A stretch of DNA of 64,000 nucleotides from Hasllibacter halocynthiae (GCF_003003095.1 NZ_PVTT01000001.1:372001-436000), one strand, 5' to 3'; counted from the first letter of the stretch, positions 42,956 to 53,099 are shown. Translations and numbers: made by a program. Notes: a model not told the origin generated them from the sequence alone.

Positions 42956-44416
42956 ATGAAGACGCGCACCCTCTCCTCGCTGGGGCTGACGGCCCCTTCG
43001 GACGTCGCCGTGACCGGGCTTTCGGTCGACAGCAGGAAGGTGGGCCCCGGCGAGCTTTTCGCCGCCCTGCCGGGGTCGGCCGCGCACGGCGCGCGCTTCG
43101 CCGCCATGGCCGCCGAACGGGGCGCCGCCGCCATCCTCACCGACCGCGAGGGGGCCGGGATGCTTCTTGAAGGGGTGCCGGTCGTCGTGGCCGAGGACCC
43201 GCGCGAGGCGCTGGCGCGTGCCGCCGCCCTCTGGTTCGGCGCGCAGCCCGAGGTGATCGCGGCCGTGACGGGCACCAACGGCAAGTCATCGGTCACTGCC
43301 TTCGTGCGCCAGATCTGGGAGGGGCGGGGGATCGCGGGGATCAACCTCGGGACCACGGGGGTCGAGGGGGCCTGGACCGCCCCCACCGCCCACACCACGC
43401 CCGAGCCGATCACGCTGCACCGCCTTCTATCCGAGGCGGCGGCGGCGGGCGTGACCCATTGCGCGCTGGAGGCGTCCTCCCACGGGCTGGACCAGCGACG
43501 CCTCGACGGGCTGCGGCTGCGGGCGGCGGGGTTCACGAACTTCTCCCGGGACCATCTCGACTACCATGGCACGTTCGAGGCCTACTTCGCCGCCAAGATG
43601 CACCTCTTCGAGCGGGTGCTGCCCGAGGACGGCATCGCCTGCGTGAACATCGACGACCCGAAGGGCCTCGAGGTCGCCGCCATCGCCCGCGAGCGGGGGC
43701 AGGACGTCCTGACCCTGGGTGCGACCGAAGGGGCGGACGTCCGCCTCCTGGCGACGCGCTTCGAGGAGGACGGGCAGAGCGTCCGCTTCGACTGGCGCGG
43801 CGGGGTGCACCAGGTCAGGCTGGGCCTCGTCGGGGACTTCCAGGCGGCGAACGCCCTGATGGCCGCCGCCCTGGCCCACGCCTGCGGGATGGAGGCGGGC
43901 GAGGCGATCGAGGCGCTGCCGAGGCTGGGCACGGTTCGGGGGCGGATGCAGCTCGCCGCCGTGCGGGCGCGGGGCGGGGCGATCTTCGTGGACTACGCCC
44001 ATACGCCAGATGCCGTGGCGACGGCGCTGCGGGCCCTGCGCCCCCACGCCATGGGCCGCCTGATCGCCGTCGTCGGCGCGGGCGGCGACCGCGACCGCGC
44101 CAAGCGACCCCTGATGGGCCGTGCCGCGGCCGAGCATGCCGACGCGGTGATCGTGACGGACGACAACCCCCGGTCCGAGGACCCCGCGGCCATTCGCGCC
44201 GCCGTCCTGGAAGGCGCGCCCGGCGCGCTGGAGGTCGGCGACCGGGCCGAGGCGATCCTGCGCGGCACCGCGATGCTGGGGCCGGGCGACGTCCTGCTGG
44301 TCGCGGGCAAGGGCCACGAGGCGGGGCAGGAGGTGGCCGGGACCGTCCACCCCTTCGACGACGTCGAGCAGGCGTCCATCGCCGTCGCCGCCCTGGAGGA
44401 GGCCGCCCGTGGCTGA
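42956..44416 (+). CDS. murE: MurE, UDP-MurNAc-tripeptide ligase
   Basis: The 486-aa product has the Mur ligase ATP loop TGTNGKSS (105-112), the DNPRSEDP motif typical of the enzyme that adds meso-diaminopimelate, and VAGKGHEAGQE near the end. It adds the third residue to the cell-wall precursor in the cytoplasm. The stop overlaps murF by 8 nt. Confidence 0.95.
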   Translation: MKTRTLSSLGLTAPSDVAVTGLSVDSRKVGPGELFAALPGSAAHGARFAAMAAERGAAAILTDREGAGMLLEGVPVVVAEDPREALARAAALWFGAQPEVIAAVTGTNGKSSVTAFVRQIWEGRGIAGINLGTTGVEGAWTAPTAHTTPEPITLHRLLSEAAAAGVTHCALEASSHGLDQRRLDGLRLRAAGFTNFSRDHLDYHGTFEAYFAAKMHLFERVLPEDGIACVNIDDPKGLEVAAIARERGQDVLTLGATEGADVRLLATRFEEDGQSVRFDWRGGVHQVRLGLVGDFQAANALMAAALAHACGMEAGEAIEALPRLGTVRGRMQLAAVRARGGAIFVDYAHTPDAVATALRALRPHAMGRLIAVVGAGGDRDRAKRPLMGRAAAEHADAVIVTDDNPRSEDPAAIRAAVLEGAPGALEVGDRAEAILRGTAMLGPGDVLLVAGKGHEAGQEVAGTVHPFDDVEQASIAVAALEEAARG

Positions 44417-45818
44417 GCCGCTGTGGACCGGGGCGGAGATCGCCGAGGCGACGGGCGGCGCCCTCAAGGCGCCGTTCGACGCCGCGGGCATCGACATCGA
44501 CACCCGCACCTTGCGGCCCGGCGACCTCTTCGTGGCGCTGACGGCGGCGCGCGACGGGCACGATTTCGTCGCGGACGCCCTGGCCGAGGGGGCGGCGGGC
44601 GCCCTCGTCTCCCGCGTGCCGGAGGGGGTGCCTGCGGACGCGCCCCTCGTGGTCGTGCCGGACGTCCTCGCGGGGCTGGCCGCCCTCGGGCGGGCGGGGC
44701 GGGCGCGCACGAGGGCCCGGGTCGTCGCGGTGACGGGCAGCGTCGGCAAGACCTCCACGAAGGAGATGATGCGAACTGCTTTCGGGGCTCAGCGGCGCAC
44801 CCATGCCGCGCAGGCGAGCTACAACAACCACTGGGGCGTTCCGATCACCCTCGCGCTGATCCCGAAGGACGCCGAGATCGTCGTCGCCGAGATCGGGATG
44901 AACGCCCCCGGCGAGATCGCGCCCCTTTCGGACCTCGCGCGGCCGCACGTCGCGCTGATCACGGCCATCGCGCCCGCGCATCTGGAGGCGTTCGGCCGCA
45001 TCGAGGGCATCGCCGAGGAGAAGGCGAGCATCGTCAGCGGCCTGACGGGCGAGGCGCATGCCGTGCTTCCGGCCGACGCGCCGACCTTCCCGATCCTCCG
45101 CGCCGCAGCGGAAGCGAAGGGCGCACAGATCCGCACTTTCGGGACGCGGGGCGACTGGCGGCTCGGCGACGTGACGCCGAAGGACGGGCGTACCCGCTTC
45201 CACGCCGCAACGCCGGCGGGCGCGCTCGAGGTGACGCTGGACGCGGCCGGCCGGCACTTCGCGTCGAACGCCCTGGGGGTGCTGGCCGTCGCGGAAACCC
45301 TCGGCCTCGACGTGGAGCGCGCGGCGCGCGACCTCGGCCGTTGGCGTCCGGCGGACGGGCGCGGGGTGCGCGAGACGGCGCGCCTGCCCGGCGGAGGCGA
45401 GGTCACGCTGCTGGACGACGCGTTCAACTCCAACCCCGCCTCGCTGGGGGCGGCGCTGGAGGTGCTGGCCTCGACCCACCCCGGTCCCGAGGGGCGGCGG
45501 ATCGCCGTCCTGGGCGACATGCTGGAGCTGGGCGAGGACGAGGCCACTATCCATGCGGCCGTCGCGGACGACCCGCACATGGCGGCGATCGACCGGGTCC
45601 ATGCCGTCGGCCCGCTGATGCGCCACCTCCACGACGCGCTGCCGGCGAACTGCCGCGCCGGCTGGCATCCGGATGCCGCGGCCGCGGCCGCGGCGGTGGG
45701 CAGTATGCTGCGGGCCGGCGACGTGGTGCTCGTGAAGGGAAGCAAGGCGTCCAAGGTGTCCCGCGTGGTGGCGGCGATCCGGGCGTCGGGACGGGCGGAC
45801 CGCCCGGAGGGAAGCTAG
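44409..45818 (+). CDS. murF: MurF, UDP-MurNAc-pentapeptide ligase
   Basis: The 469-aa product starts at a GTG within the last codons of murE and shows TGSVGKTSTKEM, NNHWGVPITLALIP, EIGMNAPGEIAPLS and LDDAFNSNPASL. It adds D-Ala-D-Ala to complete the pentapeptide. mraY follows after 3 nt. Confidence 0.95.
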   Translation: MAEPLWTGAEIAEATGGALKAPFDAAGIDIDTRTLRPGDLFVALTAARDGHDFVADALAEGAAGALVSRVPEGVPADAPLVVVPDVLAGLAALGRAGRARTRARVVAVTGSVGKTSTKEMMRTAFGAQRRTHAAQASYNNHWGVPITLALIPKDAEIVVAEIGMNAPGEIAPLSDLARPHVALITAIAPAHLEAFGRIEGIAEEKASIVSGLTGEAHAVLPADAPTFPILRAAAEAKGAQIRTFGTRGDWRLGDVTPKDGRTRFHAATPAGALEVTLDAAGRHFASNALGVLAVAETLGLDVERAARDLGRWRPADGRGVRETARLPGGGEVTLLDDAFNSNPASLGAALEVLASTHPGPEGRRIAVLGDMLELGEDEATIHAAVADDPHMAAIDRVHAVGPLMRHLHDALPANCRAGWHPDAAAAAAAVGSMLRAGDVVLVKGSKASKVSRVVAAIRASGRADRPEGS

Positions 45819-45821
45819 GCG

Positions 45822-46901
45822 ATGCTCTACTGGCTCAGCGCGCTGTCGGATGGCGGCGACATCTTCAACCTGTTCCGCTACATCTCGTTCCGGGCGGGCG
45901 GCGCGTTCTTCACGGCGCTGGTCTTCGGGTTCGTGTTCGGCAAGCCGCTGATCGCGTTCCTCACGGCCAAGAAGGCCGGCCAGCCCATCCGCGACGACGG
46001 GCCCGACGGCCATGCGCGAAAGGCCGGCACGCCGACGATGGGCGGCGCGCTGATCCTCGGCGCGCTGTTCCTGGGCACGCTCCTCTGGGCGCGCTGGGAC
46101 AATCCATGGGTCTGGATGACGCTCTTCGTCACGGCGGCCTTCGGCGCGATCGGCCTTGCGGACGACTGGCAGAAGGTGGCCCACGCGAACCCCAGGGGCG
46201 TGCCGGGCAAGCTGCGCTTCGGCATCGGCCTGCTCGTCTCGGCTCTCGCCGCGCTGTGGGCCGCGTGGTGGCATCCGCCGGCGCTGGAGGGGGCGCTGCT
46301 CTTCCCGTTCTTCAAGGACGCGGTCCTCGACATGGGGATCGTCTACGTCCTCTTCGTGATGGTGGTGATAACGGGGTCGGCCAACAGCGTGAACCTGACG
46401 GACGGGCTGGACGGCCTGGCGGTGATGCCGGTCATGATCGCCGCCGCGACGCTGGGGATCATCGCCTACGTGGTCGGGCGCGTGGACTTCACGGACGCGC
46501 TGGTGATCTCCTACGTGCCGGGGACGGGCGAGATCGCGGTGTTCTGCGCGGCGTTGATCGGCGGGGGCCTGGGGTTCCTGTGGTACAACGCGCCGCCCGC
46601 GGCGGTGTTCATGGGCGACACCGGGTCGCTGGCGCTGGGCGGCGCGCTGGGCGCCATCGCGGTCGCGACGAAGCACGAGCTGGTGCTGGCCATCGTCGGC
46701 GGCCTCTTCGTGGTCGAGGCGCTGTCGGTGATGGTCCAGGTCCTCTACTTCAAGCAGACCGGGAAGCGCATCTTCCTGATGGCCCCGATCCACCACCACT
46801 TCGAGAAGAAGGGCTGGCCGGAATCGCAGATCGTGATCCGGTTCTGGATCGTGTCGATCATCCTGGCGCTGATCGGCCTCTCGACGCTGAAGATCCGATG
46901 A
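45822..46901 (+). CDS. mraY: MraY, lipid I synthase
   Basis: The 359-aa product has about ten membrane helices and the catalytic family motifs GLADDWQK, GSANSVNLTDGLDGLA and the His-rich MAPIHHHFEKKGWPE loop. It transfers phospho-MurNAc-pentapeptide to undecaprenyl phosphate at the inner face of the membrane. It overlaps the ACT-protein gene by 4 nt. Confidence 0.96.
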   Translation: MLYWLSALSDGGDIFNLFRYISFRAGGAFFTALVFGFVFGKPLIAFLTAKKAGQPIRDDGPDGHARKAGTPTMGGALILGALFLGTLLWARWDNPWVWMTLFVTAAFGAIGLADDWQKVAHANPRGVPGKLRFGIGLLVSALAALWAAWWHPPALEGALLFPFFKDAVLDMGIVYVLFVMVVITGSANSVNLTDGLDGLAVMPVMIAAATLGIIAYVVGRVDFTDALVISYVPGTGEIAVFCAALIGGGLGFLWYNAPPAAVFMGDTGSLALGGALGAIAVATKHELVLAIVGGLFVVEALSVMVQVLYFKQTGKRIFLMAPIHHHFEKKGWPESQIVIRFWIVSIILALIGLSTLKIR

Positions 46902-47269
46902 GCGCGGTCCGCGACGGTGCCGCGATGATCGCCGGCATGGCGCCCGAGCGCAGGCCCGGCGCCTGGACGTTCGCGGCGTGCGAGGGCACGCCCCCGGCGG
47001 GCGCCATCGCCACCTTTTGCGAGGTCGAGGGTTGGTCCTGCATCAGGCCTGCCGCAGAGGGGGAGGAGGCGTTCGCGCTGATCTCGCTGCGGGTCCACTC
47101 GGCGCTGGACGGGGTCGGGCTGACGGCGGCCGTCTCCGGGGCCTTGGCGCGGGAGGGGATCGCCTGCAACGTGGTCGCGGCGCTGAGGCACGACCATCTC
47201 TTCGTGCCGGAGGCGGACGATGCCCGCGCGCTCGCGGTGCTGGAACGGCTGTCGGAGGGATCGCGATGA
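46898..47269 (+). CDS. ACT-domain protein inserted in the dcw cluster
   Basis: The 123-aa product has a paired ACT-like fold (WTFAACEGTPPAGAIATF, EGWSCIRPAAE, ALISLRVHSALDGVGLTAAVS, NVVAALRHDHLFVP), as in small CASTOR-like amino-acid-binding proteins. It overlaps mraY and the next gene by 4 nt each, so it is embedded in the transcript. It is not part of the standard dcw set. Ligand unknown. Confidence 0.75.
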   Translation: MSAVRDGAAMIAGMAPERRPGAWTFAACEGTPPAGAIATFCEVEGWSCIRPAAEGEEAFALISLRVHSALDGVGLTAAVSGALAREGIACNVVAALRHDHLFVPEADDARALAVLERLSEGSR

Positions 47270-47922
47270 GGCGCGCGCTGGTCACGGGCGGCAACCGGGG
47301 GATCGGACGGGCCATCGCCGCAGGCCTGCTGGCCGAGGGGCTGGAGGTGGTGATCGGCGCGCGAGACCCCGCCGCCGGGGCCGAGGCCGCAGACGCGCTC
47401 GGCTGCCGGTCCGTCGCGCTGGACCTGATGCGCCCCGAAACCTTCGCGGACGCATTGGCCCAGGCGGGCGACCTCGACGTCCTGGTCAACAACGCGGGCG
47501 TCCTGCGGGACGTATCGCTGCTGGACGATGACGGCGCCTTCGAGGAGGCGATGCAGGTCATAGTCCGCGCGCCGATGGACCTGATCCGCCGGGTCGCGCC
47601 GGGCATGGGCGCACGGGGCTACGGGCGGATCGTGAACGTCTCCTCGGGCTGGGGCTCCTTCGCCGAGGGGCTGGGCGGGCCGGGAGTATACGGCGTGGCC
47701 AAGGCCGCGTTGAACGCGCTGACCCACGTCCTGCCGCGCGACCTGCCCGATGGGGTGAAGGTCAACGCCCTCTGTCCCGGCTGGGTGCGCACGCGGATGG
47801 GCGGCCCGAACGCCGCCCGCTCGCCGGAGGAGGGGGCGGACACGGCGATCTGGCTCGCCACCCTTCCGGTTGACGGCCCCACGGGCGGCTTCTTCCGCCG
47901 CCGGAAGGCGATCGGATGGTGA
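47266..47922 (+). CDS. Short-chain dehydrogenase/reductase inserted in the dcw cluster
   Basis: The 218-aa product has the SDR cofactor motif [15 protein letters not shown], the Ser of [10 protein letters not shown] and the YGVAK active-site Tyr and Lys, and PGWVRT. The N-terminal pattern with RxP after the second strand favours NADP(H), with low certainty. It starts in the stop of the ACT gene and precedes murD. Substrate unknown. Confidence 0.85.
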   Translation: MRRALVTGGNRGIGRAIAAGLLAEGLEVVIGARDPAAGAEAADALGCRSVALDLMRPETFADALAQAGDLDVLVNNAGVLRDVSLLDDDGAFEEAMQVIVRAPMDLIRRVAPGMGARGYGRIVNVSSGWGSFAEGLGGPGVYGVAKAALNALTHVLPRDLPDGVKVNALCPGWVRTRMGGPNAARSPEEGADTAIWLATLPVDGPTGGFFRRRKAIGW

Positions 47923-48061
47923 TGGCGCGGAAGGCGGCGGGCGCGCGGGCCCGCGCCGACAGGGAGCCGCAGGCGGGCCCTCGAGGGCGCGCGCTTCGTC
48001 CTGGGGGCGGCCCGGCCAAGCCGGGCGTGGCCCCGCCAAGGGCCTTCGGCGGGGCGGGAAC

Positions 48062-49465
48062 GTGATCCCGGTGCGCGGCCTTTGCGGCGCGCGCGTGGGC
48101 GTGCTCGGGCTCGGGCGCTCCGGCCTGTCCGCCGCCCGCGCCCTCGAAGCGGGGGGCGCCGAACCCATGCTCTGGGACGACGGCGCGGCGGCGCGCGCCC
48201 GGGCGGAGGCCGAGGGCTTCGCGTCGACCGACCTCCGGGACGACGTCGGGCGGTTGGACCTTCTCGTCGTCTCGCCGGGAATCCCGCACCTCTACCCCGC
48301 GCCGAACCCCGTGATCGCGGCGGCCATGAGGGCAGGCGTGCCGGTGGACAACGACATCGGCCTCTTCTTCCGTTCGCTCGCCACGCCGGAATGGGACCGG
48401 ATGGATCGGCCGCCGCGGGTAATCGCGATCACCGGCTCGAACGGGAAATCCACGACCTCGGCACTCGTCCACCACCTCCTGTCCCATGCCGGACGCGCGG
48501 CGCAGCTCGCTGGGAACATCGGGCGCGGCGCCCTCGACATCGATCCGCCGGGTGATGGGGGCGTCGTGGTCCTCGAGCTGTCGAGCTACCAGACCGACCT
48601 GGCCCGCGCGCTGACGCCCGACGTGGCCGTGTTCACCAACCTCTCGCCCGATCATCTCGACCGGCACGGGGGCATGGGGGGCTACTTCGCGGCCAAGGCG
48701 CGCCTCTTCACGGAAGGGGGGCCGGACCGGGCGGTGATCGGTGTGGACCAGGTCGAAGGGCGGTTCCTCGCGATGCGTCTCGCCGAGGCGCCCGCCGACG
48801 ACCGCGTGATCCGCGTCTCTACAGCGCCGCCGGAGGGACCGGGCTGGACCGTGTCCGCCGTGGAGGGCGTCTTGGAGGAGCGTCGCAAGGGCCGGAAGGT
48901 ATCCATGATCGACCTGCGGGGGATTCCCGGCCTGCCTGGCGCGCACAACCACCAGAACGCCGCGCATGCATTCGCCGCCTGCCGCGCGCTCGGCCTCGGC
49001 CCACGCGAGATCGGGGCCGGGCTGGCGAGCTTTCCCGGCCTGCCGCACCGCTCGCAGCTCGTCGCGGAGATCGGCGGCGTGCGCTTCGTGAACGACTCGA
49101 AGGCGACCAACGTGGACGCCGCCCGGCAGGCGCTGCGGGCCTTTCCGCGCATCCGCTGGATCGTCGGCGGGATCGAGCCCGAAGGCGGCATCGCGCCCCT
49201 TGCGGACGAGGCGGGCGCCGTCGCGAAGGCCTATCTCATCGGACACGCGGCCGAACGGATGGCCATTCAGATCGCCGCCGTCCCGCAGGAGGTGTGCGGC
49301 GACCTCGCCACCGCCGTCGCCCGCGCCGCCGAGGAGGCCGAGCCCGGCGATACGGTGCTGCTGGCCCCTGCCGCCAAGAGCTTCGACCAATTCACCGACT
49401 TCGAGAAGCGGGGCGAGGCGTTCGTCGAGGCGGTGCGCGCCCTGCCGGGCCGTTCGGACCGTTAA
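48062..49465 (+). CDS. murD: MurD, UDP-MurNAc-L-Ala:D-Glu ligase
   Basis: From the GTG at 48062 the product has 467 aa with [17 protein letters not shown], the ATP motif [23 protein letters not shown]-type segment ([11 protein letters not shown]) and FVNDSKATN. It adds D-Glu to UDP-MurNAc-L-Ala. It is the last cell-wall gene of the block: the usual followers ftsW, murG and murC are not here. Confidence 0.94.
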   Translation: MIPVRGLCGARVGVLGLGRSGLSAARALEAGGAEPMLWDDGAAARARAEAEGFASTDLRDDVGRLDLLVVSPGIPHLYPAPNPVIAAAMRAGVPVDNDIGLFFRSLATPEWDRMDRPPRVIAITGSNGKSTTSALVHHLLSHAGRAAQLAGNIGRGALDIDPPGDGGVVVLELSSYQTDLARALTPDVAVFTNLSPDHLDRHGGMGGYFAAKARLFTEGGPDRAVIGVDQVEGRFLAMRLAEAPADDRVIRVSTAPPEGPGWTVSAVEGVLEERRKGRKVSMIDLRGIPGLPGAHNHQNAAHAFAACRALGLGPREIGAGLASFPGLPHRSQLVAEIGGVRFVNDSKATNVDAARQALRAFPRIRWIVGGIEPEGGIAPLADEAGAVAKAYLIGHAAERMAIQIAAVPQEVCGDLATAVARAAEEAEPGDTVLLAPAAKSFDQFTDFEKRGEAFVEAVRALPGRSDR

Positions 49466-49551
49466 GAAGCCGCGCATCCGCGGCCCGGCCGTAAACCCTT
49501 TGGTGACGGTTTCCGTGGCATCTCCTTCCGTGGCCGGGCGCGGAGGATGCG

Positions 49552-50166
49552 ATGCATGGGCTGATGAACCGGGCGGTGCAGGATTTTCTCACCGTCACCT
49601 ACGGCGAGGCTGCCTGGCGCAGCATCGCCGCCGAAGCTGGCGTGCCCGAGCGCGGGTTCGAGGCGCTGCTGACCTATGACGACGCGCTGATCGGGGTCGT
49701 CCTGCGCGTCGCTTCGCGGCGCCTGCGCAAGCGGTCCTCGGACCTGCTCGAGGACATGGGGACGTTCCTCGTCTCCCACCCGCGAATGGAGCGGGTCCGC
49801 CGCCTGCTCCGTTTCGGCGGATCCGACTTCGACGATTTCCTCCAATCGCTGGAGGATCTGCCGGCACGTGCGGAGTTGGCCCTGCCGACCCTCGACGCGA
49901 TCCCCCGCTTCGTCCTGCGGGACGACGGCAGGGGACGCTTTCTGCTGACCGCGACATACGCGATCCCGGGCATCTCGCACATCATGATGGGGGCGCTCAG
50001 GGCGATTGCGGACGACTATGGTGCGCTCGTCCTGATCGAAGCGGTCGAGCCGGCGGAGGGACGTCCCGATGACGGCGAGAGCGTCCGCATCACTCTTTCT
50101 CTCGCGGATTTCAGGGCGGGGCGGGGCTTCGACCTGGCCGGCTCGGGCGAGGGGCGGGGCGGATGA
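49552..50166 (+). CDS. H-NOX-like protein lacking the heme-ligand His
   Basis: The 204-aa product begins MHGLMNRAVQDFL and follows the heme-nitric-oxide-binding fold (YDDALIGVVL, LLEDMGTFLV, RFGGSDFDDFLQSLEDL). At the place of the proximal heme His it has Pro104 (EDLPARAEL), and the YxSxR heme-propionate motif is not intact around Tyr136. It may therefore bind no heme or use another ligand. It overlaps a GGDEF cyclase gene by 4 nt, the usual partner of H-NOX sensors. A GGAGG site precedes the ATG. Confidence 0.82.
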   Translation: MHGLMNRAVQDFLTVTYGEAAWRSIAAEAGVPERGFEALLTYDDALIGVVLRVASRRLRKRSSDLLEDMGTFLVSHPRMERVRRLLRFGGSDFDDFLQSLEDLPARAELALPTLDAIPRFVLRDDGRGRFLLTATYAIPGISHIMMGALRAIADDYGALVLIEAVEPAEGRPDDGESVRITLSLADFRAGRGFDLAGSGEGRGG

Positions 50167-51164
50167 CCGGCAGCCCCCTGATGCTGCGTCCCTGCGCACT
50201 GGACCGGCTGATGCCGATGCACCTTGCGCTGGACGGGTCGGGGCGCGTCACCTCGGCCGGGCGCACCTTCGCGCGGCTGGCCGGGGTCGATCCGGCCGGG
50301 CGGGCGGTGTTCGACCTTTTGCGTTTGCGCCGGCCGGAGGGGGTGGCGGACGTGGACGGGTTGCGCTCGGTCGTGGGGCAGAAGCTCCACCTCACCCTCC
50401 TGCACGCGAACCTCAGGCTGGCTGGGATCGCGGTGCCTGCCCGTGGCGGGGCGGGCAATGGGCTGCTGCTGAACCTCTCGCCCGGCCCGGGCGTGGTCGC
50501 GGCGGTGCGGCGGTTCTCCTTGTCGAACGGGGATTTCGCGCCGACCGATCTCGCCAACGAGCTGCTCTTCCTGGCCGAGGCCAACGCCGCCATCGCCGCC
50601 GAGGCCGCGGCTCTGACCGCCCGCTTGCAGAACGCGCATTCCGATGCGGAGGAGCGGTCCTTCACGGATGCGTTGACGGGCCTACGAAACCGCAGGGGGC
50701 TGGATCAGGCGATGGATACGCTCGCCCGCGGGGGGGGACGGTTCGCCATGCTCGCGGTCGATCTCGACCGGTTCAAGGCGGTGAACGACGCGATGGGCCA
50801 CGCAGTGGGAGACACGGTGCTGCGTGCGGCGACGGAGGCGATGGTCCGCGCGGCGCGGGCCGCCGACCTCGTAGCGAGGATCGGCGGGGACGAGTTCGCG
50901 ATCCTCCTCTACGGCGCGATCCCCCGCGATCGGCTGGGCAGGATCGCCGACGACCTGATCGCCGCGATCGAGCGGCCCATCCCGGTCGAGGGCGGCCTCG
51001 CCCGGATCTCCGCCTCGGTCGGGATCGCGATATCGGACGACCACGCCATCGGGGACGTTGCAAGCGTGACGGCGGCGGCGGACGCCGCGCTCTACGCCTC
51101 GAAGCAGGCAGGGCGGGGGTGCTGGACGCTGATGGGTGGGTCGACCGCGCCAGAGGCTTCCTGA
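50163..51164 (+). CDS. GGDEF diguanylate cyclase paired with the H-NOX-like protein
   Basis: The 333-aa product has an N-terminal sensor-like part (about 1-120, resembling H-NOX-associated domains), a short coiled coil (about 130-165) and a GGDEF domain with FTDALTGLRNRRGL, DLDRFKAVND, the intact GGDEF at 241-245 and the feedback I-site RAAD at 232-235. It should make c-di-GMP from GTP and be inhibited by its product. Translational coupling indicates control by the H-NOX-like protein. Confidence 0.9.
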   Translation: MTGSPLMLRPCALDRLMPMHLALDGSGRVTSAGRTFARLAGVDPAGRAVFDLLRLRRPEGVADVDGLRSVVGQKLHLTLLHANLRLAGIAVPARGGAGNGLLLNLSPGPGVVAAVRRFSLSNGDFAPTDLANELLFLAEANAAIAAEAAALTARLQNAHSDAEERSFTDALTGLRNRRGLDQAMDTLARGGGRFAMLAVDLDRFKAVNDAMGHAVGDTVLRAATEAMVRAARAADLVARIGGDEFAILLYGAIPRDRLGRIADDLIAAIERPIPVEGGLARISASVGIAISDDHAIGDVASVTAAADAALYASKQAGRGCWTLMGGSTAPEAS

Positions 51165-51186
51165 CGGGGAAGGGTCACGGCGCGGC

Positions 51187-51261
51187 TGGTACCCCGTAGG
51201 GGAATCGAACCCCTCTTTCCAGGTTGAAAACCTGGCGTCCTAACCGATAGACGAACGGGGC
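51187..51261 (-). tRNA. tRNA-Glu (TTC)
   Basis: The minus strand folds as a 75-nt tRNA: acceptor GCCCCGT/ACGGGGT, anticodon stem CCAGG/CCTGG with loop TTTTCAA (anticodon TTC), T arm AGGGG-TTCGATT-CCCCT and encoded CCA. Confidence 0.93.
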
Positions 51262-51332
51262 ATCCCGCGCCGTGCCGCGTGATCTAACGGCCTGCCTCGG
51301 GGGCGGCAACCCCCGAAATCGCGCTTGTCAGC

Positions 51333-53099
51333 TTAGGCTTCCGCCGCGTCGATCAGCGCGAGCTGCACGCTTTCGCGGCCTTGCCAACGGTTCACCTCCA
51401 GCCGTCCGGCAAGGTGGAACCGCCCCCCCCCGTGGGACAACAGGCGCGGCCCGATCGGCCCCGACATCGCACCGAAGGCGATGACCTGAAGGCGTGGGCC
51501 GATCCCGTCCGACACGGTCAGTCGCAGCCCGTCCTGGCCCACGGGGCGGGCATCGTGGATGCGGACCTCGGGCACGGCGAAGCGGGGCGCGGACGCGCCT
51601 TCGCCCCAGGGGCCCGCCGCCTCGAGCTGGCGGGCGAGGGCCATGTCGCAGGCCCCCGGCATCAGCATGGAATCGAGCGCGAGGTCCGAAGGCTCGCCGC
51701 CGCCAGCCCCTTGCCGCGCCAGAAGCTCCCCCAGGCGCGCCATCGCCGCCTCGACGCAGCCCGCCCCTACCGAGAGGCCCGCGGCCATCACGTGCCCGCC
51801 ACCCGAAGCGAGCTCCCCCGCCCGCGCCATGCGCGCCACGCACGAGCCCAGATCGACCCCTGCCACCGACCGGCCGGAGCCTTTCGCCATCCCGTCCGCG
51901 ACCCCCAGCACGACCGCCGGCCGCCGGAAGCGCCGCGCGAGCTGTCCCGCGGTGATCCCGAGGACCCCAGGATGCCACCCTTCGCCGGCCGCCCAGACAA
52001 GAGGCGCATCGGGGTCGGCGTCCAGTCGCGCCTCGGCCTGGGCGAGGGCCGCGACGCGGGTCGCGCCCTCGACCGCCTTGCGCTCGGCGTTCACCTCCTC
52101 CAGCCGGTCGGCGAGGGCGGCCGCCTCATGCCGGTCGGCCGAGGCGAGGAGGCGGGCGCCGAGGTCCGCCCGGCCCACGCGCCCGGCGGCGTTGATCCGC
52201 GGGCCCAGGACGAAGCCAAGGTGATAGGGCGTCGGCGGTCCCGACAGACGCGCGGTAGCGGCCAGCGCTTCGAGCCCTGGCCGCCCCCCGCGGCCCATCG
52301 CGCGCAAACCCGCCTGCACGAAGGCCCGGTTCACCCCCATCAGCGGCGCGACGTCCGCCACGGTCGCGAGCGCCACGAGGTCGGTCATCCCCATCAAATC
52401 CGGGGCCTCGCGTCCGGCCCCGCGCCTCTGCCGGTTCGCCTCGACGAGGCAGAGGAAGGTCACCGCGGCCGCGCAGAGATGGCCCAGGGCGCCGTCCTCG
52501 TCCGGCCGGTTCGGATTGACGCAGGCGAGGACGGGGGGCGGGGTCTCGGTTCCGAGGTGGTGGTCGAGCACGATGACGTCCGTTCCTCCGGCCGCCTCCA
52601 GCGCCTCGTGCGCGGCGGTGCCGCAGTCGACGCATACGATCAGGTCGTGGGAGGCCGAGAGCTGCGCCATCGCCTCGGGGTTGGGTCCGTAACCCTCGCG
52701 CAACCGATCCGGGACGTAGAGCGTCGCGTCACGTCCCAGCGCGCGCAGCCACCAGATCAGCAGGGCCGCCGACGCACCGCCGTCGACATCGTAGTCCGCG
52801 AAGATCGCGATCCGCTCTCCCCGCTCGGCGGCGGCGTCGAGGCGGGTTGCGGCCCTCTCCATGTCCCGCAGGCCGCGGGGGTCGGGCAGGAGGTCCTTCA
52901 GCTTGGGCGCGAGGTAGGCGGCCGCCGTCTCAGCCCGCACCCCCTGACGGGCGAGCACCCCCGCGAGCGCGGCCGGAAGGCCCGTCGCCTGCGCGAGCGC
53001 CTCGCCCAAGCGTAGGGCGTCCGCCGAAGGTCCCGTCCACCGGCGCCCGGACAACGAGGATTCGACGTGAAGGAAGGCGGCGTCGTGATCGCGTGGCAT
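51333..53099 (-). CDS. recJ: RecJ single-strand 5'-3' exonuclease
   Basis: The 588-aa product shows the DHH phosphoesterase motifs DYDVDGGASAALL, VDCGTAAHEAL and VLDHHLG, the DHHA1 SGGGHVMAAG loop, and a C-terminal OB fold (VRIHDARPVGQDGLRLTV). It degrades single-stranded DNA in recombination and mismatch repair. It lies beside tRNA-Glu and glpX. Confidence 0.94.
   Translation of the reverse strand: MPRDHDAAFLHVESSLSGRRWTGPSADALRLGEALAQATGLPAALAGVLARQGVRAETAAAYLAPKLKDLLPDPRGLRDMERAATRLDAAAERGERIAIFADYDVDGGASAALLIWWLRALGRDATLYVPDRLREGYGPNPEAMAQLSASHDLIVCVDCGTAAHEALEAAGGTDVIVLDHHLGTETPPPVLACVNPNRPDEDGALGHLCAAAVTFLCLVEANRQRRGAGREAPDLMGMTDLVALATVADVAPLMGVNRAFVQAGLRAMGRGGRPGLEALAATARLSGPPTPYHLGFVLGPRINAAGRVGRADLGARLLASADRHEAAALADRLEEVNAERKAVEGATRVAALAQAEARLDADPDAPLVWAAGEGWHPGVLGITAGQLARRFRRPAVVLGVADGMAKGSGRSVAGVDLGSCVARMARAGELASGGGHVMAAGLSVGAGCVEAAMARLGELLARQGAGGGEPSDLALDSMLMPGACDMALARQLEAAGPWGEGASAPRFAVPEVRIHDARPVGQDGLRLTVSDGIGPRLQVIAFGAMSGPIGPRLLSHGGGRFHLAGRLEVNRWQGRESVQLALIDAAEA

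Noticed and set aside
43815-46799. A 994-codon minus-strand frame across murE, murF and mraY
   Set aside because: It spans three recognised genes in antisense and is low-complexity and rich in Arg and His.
47923-48061. Upstream extension of murD to 47870
   Set aside because: Low-complexity Arg/Ala/Gly sequence overlapping the SDR end; MurD proteins begin near the GTG at 48062.
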